From Epiperipatus broadwayi (Eukaryota > Onychophora > Udeonychophora > Euonychophora > Peripatidae): DNA of 64,000 nt. The notes under the pieces are model-generated. The model was given only the letters and a program-made list of their open reading frames with translations. It made no database searches and was not told where the DNA came from. Position numbers and translations under genes: made by a program. The stretch lies in contig JAQFVV010000151.1 in the NCBI GenBank assembly GCA_028023455.1, positions 1,211,001-1,275,000 of the forward strand. The letters are read 5' to 3'. Shown here one piece after another: positions 34,997 to 45,524 of this stretch (the stretch's first letter is position 1; the number at the start of each line of letters is the position of its first letter).

Positions 34997-36477
34997 ATAG
35001 GAATTTGAAAGCTTAAGAATAAAATTAGTTTAAACCCCTATTTTATTCTCATCTCCTGGCTCCGGTGGTATGCACTGTTTATTTATATATGGTACAGATA
35101 TATTGGCATTTGGTAAAAGCTAAAAAAAAAGAAAGTAAATTTAGATTTTTTTTTTGAGTATAATTTATTTTTTAAAAAAAAAAACGTACAATGAAAGTTA
35201 AATTGTTCTTTCGTATTTTTTTTATATAATTAGAAATAAAAGTTAAAATTGGAGAGAACAAAAGACACGCAGATTACTAATTCTGATAAAGTAAAAGAAT
35301 TCAAAAAGTAACAAGATAAGCTAAAAGAAAAATATTTTAGCTAATTAAAGATGGCAGAATTATGCTAAAAAAATAAAGACTTTGTAATTGAAAAATGATA
35401 AAGAATATACAAGATTATGAACCTAAACGCCATGATAATAACATGCGCAGAAGTCTGAAAACTGGGCCTCTAGTATAAAAAGGCAGAGATCAGTTTGAAG
35501 AACATCTTGTTTCATTTGTTTTCTCTATAGTTAGTCCTAGATAAAGAATATATCTAGGATCGCTCTATGCTGAAATAATTCGGCATGTCGGAGTGAACCG
35601 GAGCTTCTGCGGACATCGTGCCTGAAGATGTACACCAGAAAAGGCTTCGTGACTGACTAGGAGAATGGACCACAAGATCAAATAATAACCAATGGCCGAG
35701 CTCATTCTAAGCCAAAAAACTATGCATAGTTTATCTACTACCTTCTAACTAAATTTACCAGTAAGATATGACTCTTATTATTCCCGATTGCGACTAAATT
35801 GTTGACTAACCATTTTGCAAACAACTCATAAAAATATGCATATATTAGGACCCCGATAGACTTTTATTTATCCAAGAACTTTTTTTTTAATTGTGAAATT
35901 GTTTTTTATTAATTGATTCATATCTGAATTAACGTATGTTCTCTCCAATTTATTTAATTAGTAATCTCTCTATTTTAATTTGTTAGAATAAAAATATTTA
36001 TTTCTAATACCAACTTTTTCATTTGTACGTTATTAATAATATTTATTAGTGTTTATTATTAAATTTATTATTATCTTCGTAAGATTTAAAAAGTAATTTA
36101 CCTTTGCCAATAAGTTATAAGTTCCAGGAAAAATAATATTTAAAAGATAATTCTAGTTTACAGTAGAATTACCGATTCTTAAAATCTAATACCGATAATT
36201 TAAAAAAAATATCTTTTTCTTTTTTTTATTTACAACTTGCGAGACATGCTGGCGACAGATTTCAGTGGATTCTTATGAAACCTGGCGCCCAGATCAAATA
36301 AATTAAAAGCTGATTTCATCAATAGCACAATTAATAACAATTCTAGGCTGAGTTGATCAGGAAATATATTTATGTATTTGAAATAAAAATACAATTTTCT
36401 TCTTTTTTGACATAACTTGATCAACTCGTGCGCAGTTTATATTGCGTGTAGAGGCCTAGCAAGACGGAAAACATTAT
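34997..36477 (+). repeat. 5' LTR (1481 bp)
   Basis: Starts ataggaatttgaaag and ends ggaaaacattat. A TATA box tataaaaaggc at 35474 precedes a probable start near 35505, which would place the U3/R boundary there. Long for an LTR of such a short element. Confidence 0.85.
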
Positions 36478-37131
36478 AATGGTGACCCAACTCAGGTTTT
36501 GATTCAACAACCACAACCTGAGATAAGTTGTAATGATAAAGAACCTTACAACGATGACCCAAAAAAAAACTCACAGCCAGAAAATAAATAGGTTTTTTTT
36601 TAAAAAAATTATAAAAACTAACTAACTAATTAAACCCTGATTATACAAGTATAAAAATATTTGTTTAATATGACTTACAGAAATAAAAATATATATTTTT
36701 TTAATATGTCTAAAAAAACACGATCGTGGCTGATGTAGACGTAAGTCACAAGTATTTGACCGGGCAGGCGGTTACTGAAGAGGGGGAAAAGCAGAGCCCT
36801 GAGTCCGTGTACGCAGTATACAACATAATACCATCTTTATATGCCCATCAGTCTATTTCTAGCAGGGATCCCAATAAAGGGGAGGATGGAACAAGTTGGA
36901 TCAAGTTGCCATGAGCCTGTAAGACTCAAAACGATGAGCAACGCTCGTTTGTGCATATAACTTGGGCTTCTTATCATTATTATTACACTTAAGTGGAAAG
37001 GACACAGATGAATGTGGAAATATTTTGCATTCCCACCATGTTAGACCTAAAAGTGGGCATTAAAGCCGAAGGTCGCTTGTTGAATGAGTCTACGAGATAT
37101 ATCAGCACGCTAATACAAAAAAAAAACACGA
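36478..37131 (+). other. LTR element interior, no coding capacity
   Basis: Begins with the primer-binding-like site. Frame 36726-36914 opens with M-A-D-V-D-V and is GC-richer than its surroundings; a second short open run lies at 37014-37125. Neither matches gag, protease or reverse transcriptase that I can recognise. Confidence 0.6.
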
Positions 37132-38629
37132 ATAGGAATTTGAAAGCTTAAGAATAAAATTAGTCTAAACCCCTATTTTATTCTCATCTCCTGGCCCCGG
37201 TGGTATGCACTGTTTATTTATATATGGTACAGATATATTGGCATTTGGTAAAAGCTAAAAAAAAAGAAAGTAAATTTAGATTTTTTTTTTGAGTATAATT
37301 TATTTTTTTAAAAAAAAAACATACAATGAAAGTTAAATTGTTCTTTCGTATTTTTTTTATAAAATTAGAAATAAAAGTTAAAATTGGAGAGAACAAAAGA
37401 CACGCAGATTACTAATTCTGATAAAGTAAAAGAATTCAAAAAGTAACAAGATAAGCTAAAAGAAAAATATTTTAGCTAATTAAAGATGGCAGAATTATGC
37501 TAAAAAAATAAAGACTTTGTAATTGAAAAATGATAAAGAATATACAAGATTATGAACCTAAACGCCATGATAATAACATGCGCAGAAGTCTGAAAACTGG
37601 GCCTCTAGTATAAAAAGGCAGAGATCAGTTTGAAGAACATCTTGTTTCATTTGTTTTCTCTATAGTTAGTCCTAGATAAAGAACATATCTAGGATCGCTC
37701 TATGCTGAAATAATTCGGCATGTCGGAGTGAACCGGAGCTTCTGCGGACATCGTGCCTGAAGATGTACACCAGAAAAGGCTTCGTGACTGACTAGGAGAA
37801 TGGACTACAAGATCAAATAATAACCAATGGCTGAGATCATTCTAACCCAAAAAACTATGCATAGTTGATCTACTACCTTCTAACTAAATTTACCAGTAAG
37901 ATATGACTCTTATTATTCCCGATTGCGACTAAATTGTCGACAAACCATTTTGCAAACAACTCGTAAAAATATGCATATATTAGGACCCCGATGATAGAGA
38001 CTTTAATTTTTCTGTTCTAGAGACTTTTATTTATCCAAGAACTTTTTTTTTTAATTGTGAAATTGTTTTTTATTGATTCATATCTGAATTAATGTGTTCT
38101 CTCCAATTTATTTAATTAGTAATCTCTCTATTTTAATTTGTTAGAATAAAAATATTTATTTCTAATAACTTTTTCTTTTGTACGTTATTAATAATATTTA
38201 TTAGTGTTTATTATTAAATTTATTATTATCTTAGTAAGATTTAAAAATGTAATTTACCTTTGCCAATATGTTATAAGTTCCAGGAAAAATAATATTTAAA
38301 AGATAATTCTAGTTTACAGTAGAATTACCGATTCTTAAAATCTAATACCGATAATTTTAAAAATATATATATATTTTTATTTACAACTTGCGAGACGTGC
38401 TGGCGACAGCTTTCAGCGAATTCTTATGAATCCTGGTACCCAGATCAAATAAATTAAAAGCTGATTTTGTCAATAGCACAATTAATAACAATTCTAGACT
38501 GAGTTGATCAGGAAATATAGTTATGTTTTTAGAAATAAAAATACAATTTTCTTCTTTTTTGACATAACCTGATCAACTCGCGCACAGTTTATATTGCGTG
38601 TAGAGGCCTAGCAAGACGGAAAACGTTAC
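37132..38629 (+). repeat. 3' LTR (1498 bp)
   Basis: Matches the 5' LTR throughout. Differences include about 30 extra bases near 37992-38025 and small deletions near 38070 and 38165. Its own TATA box is at 37609. Confidence 0.85.
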
Positions 38630-38944
38630 ACTATTTAACCATTATTATGAAGTCCTGTTGTAATTCTATGCTTCATTTATTTGTTTCATATATTTATAGA
38701 TTAGATACTCAGAGATACCACAAATATTGTTTTCCTGAAGGTTTGTGATGATGGTGTTTTAGTTGTATTAATATGCTGGACTATTTCCATTATCTGAGTA
38801 TTGAATGTTTATAAAAAAAATTAACTTTATTTAAATATTCCAAATACATTTAATGATTAGTAATAAGATAGTATATGCACGTTTCAAGAGATATTATTCT
38901 TCCCTCTTCTTCAGGTGTTCCTGACCTGACCTGTGACAGTACTA

Positions 38945-39025
38945 GCATGTGAATTGAGCCAGATTCTTAGATTCTTTAAGAATTTGATTTTAAGGTAATG
39001 CTCTAACCAACTGAGCCATCCTGCC
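38945..39025 (-). repeat. tRNA-like segment, left arm
   Basis: Antisense box A ggcaggatggctcagttgg with gttagagcat following. The box B is degraded (38946-38962). Confidence 0.55.
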
Positions 39026-39217
39026 AAAGGCAACGATCAGTAGAAATTTCACATGCTTATCTATGAGGTTTCTTCTGATTTCTCTACTTTTCTCCTAAAA
39101 GCAAAGTTGATTAGTGGTTTCCATATATTATGTATAGTCACAATAGATTGACTTACGGGATTGTTTGTCATTGTTATGTGAGCAGCTTCTTTAAATTTTC
39201 TTTTTTATACCTTTTTT

Positions 39218-39370
39218 CTCTATCCAATATTTTTTGTCTGCTACCTTAGACATATCTGTTTTCTCTCTTCTAATCATCAGTTTGTGTTCTTGCAAGCACT
39301 TTTCAATGGGACAACTGGTCTCACCAATATATATTCTTCCACATTCACATGGTACTTCATAGATGCAGTT
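39218..39370 (-). pseudogene. Penelope-like element GIY-YIG endonuclease fragment
   Basis: 51 open codons on the minus strand read C-I-Y-E-V-P-C-E-C-G, then I-Y-I-G-E-T, and later C-L-Q-E-H-K and R-R-E-K-T-D-M-S-K-V-A. The C-E-C-G-x-I-Y-I-G-E-T block and the E-H-K helix are the signature of the GIY-YIG endonuclease at the C-terminus of Penelope-like retroelements. Usually G-R-x-L or G-R-x-I follows the T; here it is S-C-P-I, so the expected Arg is lost. The reverse transcriptase part is absent. Confidence 0.8.
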
Positions 39371-39406
39371 TTTCTTTTCAGCATTTGAAGTTTAGGCTTT
39401 GTAGAT

Positions 39407-39487
39407 GCAGGATGGCTCAGATGGTTAGAGCACCTTAAAATTCAATACTCAAAAAATCTAAGGGTCCAGGTTTGATTTCTATGCTAG
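39407..39487 (+). repeat. tRNA-like segment, right arm
   Basis: Box A ggatggctcagatggttag and box B ggtttgatttc (39469-39479) are correctly spaced. The acceptor ends do not pair well, so this is a repeat, not a gene. Confidence 0.6.
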
Positions 39488-39659
39488 TACTATCACTGGT
39501 CAGACCCGCAACACCTGAAGAAGAGGGGAGAATAATACATCTTAAAATGTTGTGCCTATTACTAATACTTTTATGTATTTGGAATCTTTAAAGCCCTTCA
39601 ATATATCAGATGATGGAAATAGTCCAACATATAAATACAATACCATAAATATTTGTACT

Positions 39660-42600
39660 TTATAAATAATAGGAAAATAATGATCATAACAGCTAAAAAT
39701 CTTGGACAGATCCCTGACTAAGTCAATTCAAGAGACATGTATGCACAAATAGTCAAGTGGCAGATGACCTGCCATGTAGCAACTCAAATTTTATTCACTT
39801 TCAGGCTAATACAACTCAAAGTAATTACTTCAAATATCCAGTATTTGAAAATGAAGCGTGAAAAAGTTTTGGAACACCATGTCAAACCTGGAAGCTGATC
39901 ATCTTAACACATACACGTACATAAGTGAGTGCACGCACAAACATACAAGTTTAAACTGGTTTAAAAAAAAAAAGATTATAAAACCATATATAAATGATGA
40001 ACGTTAAAACATATTTTCGAAAAAGTTTAAAATTTCTAATGATCAATTAAGCCTTTTGGATCATTGAAAGTAATGTAGGACTGCAATTTCCGGCTGCGAT
40101 TAACAACATGAACTTCGACTGTGCAGTGAGATTCAGGTGTGGGTTAGAATTTCTCAACGATGAAATTGTGAAGAAAAGCTTTCCTAACAATAACATGTCA
40201 AAAACAAATGCTAGATAAAATCCCTGTGAGAATAATGAAAACTTTCACAAACCAATTAAAAATACTTTTTATTTCTACTTTTCTATCTCTCTTATAAAAA
40301 AAAAAAAGACATTAAATTGCTCGACGTAATATGACAATAAATATAACAGAATAAACATATAAATTATTATTTCTCAGTTAAAAAAAAAAAACTTCATATA
40401 TTTCAATCTTGAAGCAAATGTCAAAACATTTTCTGAAAATTATTTTTTCCGAATTACCTGGCAGGACAAAAATCGTTTAACTATATCTAATGGTGGATTT
40501 ATTTCCTAAATTTATGAATACAGAAATGTTAAAAAAATCAAGCAGGTATTTGAAAGAGTGCAGTCTACTGATTAAGAAATTAAGGTATCAGCGTGAAATC
40601 AACAGAAACAACAGCCATTCATAAACAAAATGGCCATTTCAACTTCAATAAGAAGAAAAAAAACAATAATATATGAGTGGTGAGTTTTACAATAACTGTA
40701 CGAACCACGAATATACGTAAATATATAAAACACTCAGGTCTATTACTCTCTTCATTTAAAATGTGAAACCAATGATTAATTTCTCCATATGTTGTCTAAA
40801 GGTAGTTTTTCACCATCTTCTGTCCTTAGGACATATCGTCCCATTTAAAGCAATCAATATGGCACTTTTTTAATGTCTATACAACAATCTTTAGAGTACA
40901 TATGGGATTCGCCTCTTTGTGAAAATCATACTCAAATTCACTGTAAAATATTTTTAGCAGGACTGACATATCTTTCATTTATTGCAAGTATCATTCCAAT
41001 AAAGGTGTGATTTTTCAATAGATTCAATAATACCACATCCAACCTCCTGAAGAAGATATTGATCTGTCTTACATTTTGTCATCACAGTTTTAAATTTTAT
41101 GGAGACTCCTTCAATGAAACTTTTCTAATGCCTCATTTCCACACAATGAATAGGATAAAATAATATTCCACACAATGAATAGGATAAAATAACTGAGATG
41201 AAATAACCAGTCTTTTAACTTGTTAAAAACATAATACAGTAGTAGTTTTATTAATAAAATATAAATCATCTCTGCGTTTGGTAAAATGATAAACAATAAT
41301 AAATACAAACTTATTCACACCTTTCCCCTACAGGTTTGGTTTAACATCAAAATGATCAAACTTTTGAAATAGCAAATTCACTTTGCCATATGAATTCATC
41401 ATATCAATAGTGCTGAAAGCTAAAGCATTGGTAACTCCGAGAGCCATTCTGTCAAAATCGTTGCTACTGACAGATTATCCCAAGATGAACAAGATCGCAT
41501 AGGATATAGGAGCTAAACTAAGAGACCTAATGTGATTGGGATCACTAGTTTCATCATTATAGACATGAGATTGAAGATTGCAAGAGCCAGAATTAGATAA
41601 CCAGTGGTATGAAGTACAATACTATTAATGACTGTGATACCATGATAAGATAGACATAGCAAATTAGATTATTTATGCAAAAATCTAAATATTAGAGAAA
41701 AAATCAAAGCGATTTGGTAATTAGATCTTCACAAATCATCAAATTCAATACAGATCAACAACTAGAAGAAAAAAACAGTACCTGCTTCACTATTAACGGC
41801 AAGTCAATTTTGAATATTAGACATAGCTTGGTATGAGTGATTATTGATTAAGAATGATTCCATGTTTTATCATGCATTAAAATTCATATAAATGGAGAAA
41901 ATATATAGAAACAATATGATGTCTGCGTAGATATCACAGAAATGGAATTAGGCAACTTAACAAAAGATAAAGTGAACATTTATGAAAAATAACTTTATGT
42001 GGATGACTACTATAACAGAATCCTAAGAAATATATATATATTTTCAATAAAGTTTTAATACTAACTCTTCAAATTAAACAAGACATTTAGTCCAAAGACA
42101 GTATGGGGCTTTAACATTCTAAAATACCAGTAGTTAAAAAGGTAAAAATTATTTGTAAGTATTTGAAATGTGGAGATTGGAATAAAGAAACGGAACTTTG
42201 CAAAGAATGGAATAAAGAAAGCAATTATTGAAGAAATTTTTTTCAAAAAATGGCATTGTGAAGAGTCCATAGTATAGTGGTTGGTGACTACAATAGGTTT
42301 GAACCTGGAATGGAATTGGAAAATTGTAAAAGTGCTGTCTATAGTCTAATTTAATAGTTTTCAACTAGGTTGTCGTAGATACACTAGACTCCACCAAAAA
42401 CACTTCAGGGGTGCTGCAAAATATAATAATGAGCACCACAAGACAATGTAAAAAAATAAAGCTTTATTTATATCAATTTAATTTTCTACTTCTTATTTAT
42501 GCAAATTAGCAATTCCATATTAGCGAATATTAAAATTAACAAATAATATTAAAATCAGATGAAAAAAAATTGTCAGCAAACTGTGAACTACACCAGTGTA

Positions 42601-42830
42601 AGTAGTAATAATAATGTGACAATTTTGTTATAGAATACACACATGTAATTAGAATTATAAATTCTTTATTAGCTTTGTAATCATTTTATTGAATGAGATG
42701 TATATAACTTAAACTAATTATAAATTATTTACAATTATGTAAGGAACAAATTCCACATGTACAAAAATGAGTGTTACAAAAAAAAAAAACTGAAACACCA
42801 CTAATAGAAAAAAGTTGAAACACGCTGATA
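39660..42830. other. AT-rich stretch without recognised gene
   Basis: Contains a 30-bp tandem duplication (ttccacacaatgaatagg) at 41137-41195. A weak tRNA-like segment occurs at 42263-42312, with box A and box B too close together. Otherwise no gene. Confidence 0.5.
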
Positions 42831-42844
42831 TAGCAAGTAATTTA

Positions 42845-43383
42845 ATAACTGAAACACAGGCTTATTTTATACCTGTATCTATATATGTAATGTATAGGGT
42901 ATATGAGAACAGACTTTCACACAATCCACCACTCTCCACTCTATCTAATAACACTGATACACTTAAACACATATATGTTGAAAAGATAAACAATCACCAA
43001 TATACATATTTCATGCTAAACCAGCAATCATCAGTTGGTCAAGATTATCGTCTCCACACATATATACTATAAGTGCTCAGATATTTATTAAGATAGACAA
43101 TCTTCATACTTTAATAGACAGGCTTCAATCTACTCCACACTCCAACCGTCCATCCAATTGAAAATCTGATGATGGAATGCTCAAAGGCCACCCTGAGGCT
43201 GAGATTCTTGTCACACCCATGTTGACCTAGGGTCAATATGAACCCCACATGTACAGGACATAATCCATTCAATACATATGCAAGGATGGGCAGACATCAT
43301 GTGTTTAAGTGTATCAGTGTTATTAGATAGAGTGGAAAGTGGTGGGTCGTGTGAAAGTCTGTGCTCATATACTCTATACATAA
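42845..43383 (-). mobile_element. Family A foldback with 11-bp target duplication
   Basis: Outer inverted blocks gggtatatgagaacagac (42898) and its complement (to 43378). The repeat caagtaattta is at 42834-42844 and 43384-43394. The minus strand carries a hammerhead at 42995-43039: ACCAA/TTGGT stem I, CUGAUGA, GAAA, ATATGTAT-type stem III. Confidence 0.75.
42995..43039 (-). ncRNA. Hammerhead motif, family A
   Basis: All core bases present. Stem II closing pair is U-U and stem III (AATATGTATA region) is slightly imperfect compared with 19757-19800. Confidence 0.55.
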
Positions 43384-43394
43384 CAAGTAATTTA

Positions 43395-44160
43395 GCAAAT
43401 ATTATTTACAATTTGCTACTTAGTTTGTGAAATTGGGTGTTATTCGGCTGCGTCAGATTCTAAATGTATTTATTGAAAGTCTTTCTTTTGGGTACAAATC
43501 TAAAGATAGGAGAAAGATAATGTGATAATAATAAAATACTGTATCCATATTTAAGGCCCAAATAAAAAATAAAATAATGATAAATGGAGGCAGCTTAACC
43601 TGACATTTACTCATGCTTAAAAAGCAACAGTAAATATACCAAAGGTCATCTGTGATATTAAAAATATCAGAGAATTTCAAATAGAATAGATTAAGCTGAA
43701 AGAATGAATAAAACTGTCTCAAAGAGGATGACAGGTTAATGAGAATACAGACGGTTGCAACTGATTTGACTACAAGTATTAACAGTCACTGCTTTATCTG
43801 ATGCGGCTTTCATTAATTTATCCTTCTAAATATAATCACTCTTTCTAAAGTTCACATATTGCTCAAATTTAAACTTGGTGTTCTTGTGATATTTAATAAT
43901 GAATTCCTCTACTCAATACTATTTTTATTTTCTCCTATAGGCAAATGGTAGAAGTTCTCAAATAACCCAATGCCGGTCTCTCCATCAGTCTCCATAAAAA
44001 AAACATTGGATATGTGTTCTTTATCACATTTAACAAATAAATGCTGGACAGTAAGAATTTGAGCAGTTTTCCACACTTGGTTTATTCGTTAAAATAGTAA
44101 TGACTTTTTTTAAATAAATGCATTTTCTATTCTAAATACATGATAACAATGACTTTTTTT
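43395..44160. other. AT-rich stretch without recognised gene
   Basis: No readable domain. Confidence 0.5.
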
Positions 44161-44161
44161 T

Positions 44162-44260
44162 TGTCAAGTGTTGTTAGCCGAGAGGTCATCGCAACCGCCC
44201 TGCAAGCAAGTAGTTGGTTGCAGAGGGTTGTGAGTTCACGTCCCGGCCGATGCTATGACA
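44162..44260 (+). repeat. tRNA-derived SINE-like copy 4
   Basis: Full copy starting tgtcaagtgttgttagccga and ending gctatgaca, followed by an A-rich segment. Confidence 0.75.
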
Positions 44261-44446
44261 TATGAGGAAAAACAATGCCTTTTTTATTTTTTATTAGTCA
44301 CTATTTTTTTGAATAACAGCATCTTTTTGTGATATATTAAATAATACATATGGTGTTATTTCCATGTGTGTGGATATATATATAAAACCCTTTTAGTTTT
44401 TTTTACTTGTCACTTTTAATATATATAAATAACAAAAAATAATAAA

Positions 44447-45520
44447 TGTAATGGTAATTAACTATTATATATAGTTTTTCAATCGGCATAAGTTCTTGGG
44501 GCAGGTTAAGGAATTAACCAAAGGCAGGTGAGGCAGGTTAAGAAATTAATCGAAAGTACTTCTACCTATTGAAAAACAGGCAGGTTAAGGAATTAATCGA
44601 AAGTACTTCAGCCTATTGAAAAACTGTGTATAATAGTTAATTACAGTTATATTTATTTATTTACTTTTTGTTATTACAGTGGCAGTTGAGCCAATAAACA
44701 TCACATGATCAATATTTCTTATGCTTGCTCTTAACTGTTATTAAAACAGGCAAAACTCTCTATATGTATTGCGACTCAGTGCAAGCCAGAGTAATCAATG
44801 GATTTCAGAAGGCTTGTACATAAAATTCCAGATCCAAGGCACCTCACTGATAAAGGCCATAAGCCAGAAATTAGTCTGTGGAAATTGGATGAGTAGATAC
44901 CAGATGGGGATTTTATGCACAAGCCTTCTGGCATCCATTGATTACTCTGGCTTACACTGAGTGGCAATACATATAGAGAGTTTTGCCTGTTTTAATAACA
45001 GTTAAGAGCAAGCATAGGAAATAGTGATCATGTGCTGTTTATTGGCTTAAAACCAATCCTGCCTAATAGGATAGTGGTGGCTATGGATATTAAAGAACCA
45101 AAGACACCAAAATGTATGGGTATTGAACTGAGTTCAGACCTATATGACTATATAAGCTGATGAGCTTGGATTGGAAATATTAGTGTTTTCAATTTAAGGC
45201 TCATAGTTTTGTAGTTAAGTTGAGATAAAAGGTGGTTGATGGAGGGTTGCATTAGATCCTAAGATCTACCTGCAGTGCTCTCACATCCAAGGCTCTCACT
45301 GACAAAGACCATAAGCTAGAAACTAGTCTGGAGATATTGGATGAGTAGGCACTAGATGGGGATTTTATGCACAAGCCTTCTGGCATCCATTGATTATCTG
45401 GTTGGACTGAGTGGCAATACATATAGAAAATGTTTTAATGGCAATTGAGGCCGGTTAAGGAATTAATCAAAAGTACTTCTGCCGATTGAAAATCTGTATA
45501 TAATAATTATTACCGTTATA
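44447..45520. repeat. Inverted-repeat element split by a family C insertion
   Basis: Left end aatggtaattaactattat with tttttcaatcgg; right end ccgattgaaaatctg with taataattattaccgtta. Internal copies of ggttaaggaattaa repeat at about 44500, 44540, 44585 and 45455. It is interrupted at 44691-45439 by a family C element. Confidence 0.7.
44691..45439 (+). mobile_element. Family C foldback nested in the 44447-45520 element
   Basis: Starts ccaataaacatcacatg and continues beyond the usual gatcatgtg end with a second partial family C arm (45200-45435). The flanking ggcarttgag is at 44681-44690 and 45440-45449 (one mismatch). Hammerhead copies at 44842-44884 and 45294-45332 have CTGATAA and CTGACAA, so both are dead. 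Confidence 0.7.
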
Positions 45521-45524
45521 TTTT

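Larger units (their letters stand above)
34997..38629 (+). mobile_element. Non-autonomous LTR retrotransposon
   Basis: Two long direct repeats flank a 654-bp interior. The 5-bp duplication actat is at 34992-34996 and 38630-38634. A primer-binding-like tggtgacccaa begins at 36480, just after the 5' LTR. The interior has no gag or pol; its longest frame is 62 codons (36726-36914) without a recognised domain. The LTRs are similar but not identical, with several small indels, so the insertion is not recent. The polypurine tract before the 3' LTR is poor (A-run near 37120). Size and lack of genes fit the TRIM/LARD type of dependent element; Gypsy-like by duplication length. Confidence 0.85.
38731..39639 (+). 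mobile_element. Family B foldback enclosing a Penelope-like fragment
   Basis: Inverted arms 38775-39025 and 39407-39635. The flanking repeat is imperfect, ataccacaaatattgt (38715-38730) against ataccataaatatttgt (39640-39656). Each arm contains a tRNA-like segment, and the 180-kb-like interior typical of a gene is absent. Between the arms lies a GIY-YIG endonuclease relic on minus. Terminal repeats in inverted orientation are a known feature of Penelope-like elements, so this locus may show what the foldback families derive from. Confidence 0.7.

Noticed and set aside
42263-42312. Possible tRNA gene (box A tagtatagtggttgg, box B ggtttgaacctgg)
   Set aside because: The boxes are only about 27 bases apart and no acceptor stem forms, so it is at most a deleted tRNA relic.
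44769-44967. Overlapping frames on both strands
   Set aside because: Products of the family C palindrome; the matching frames on the two strands are a result of the inverted repeat.
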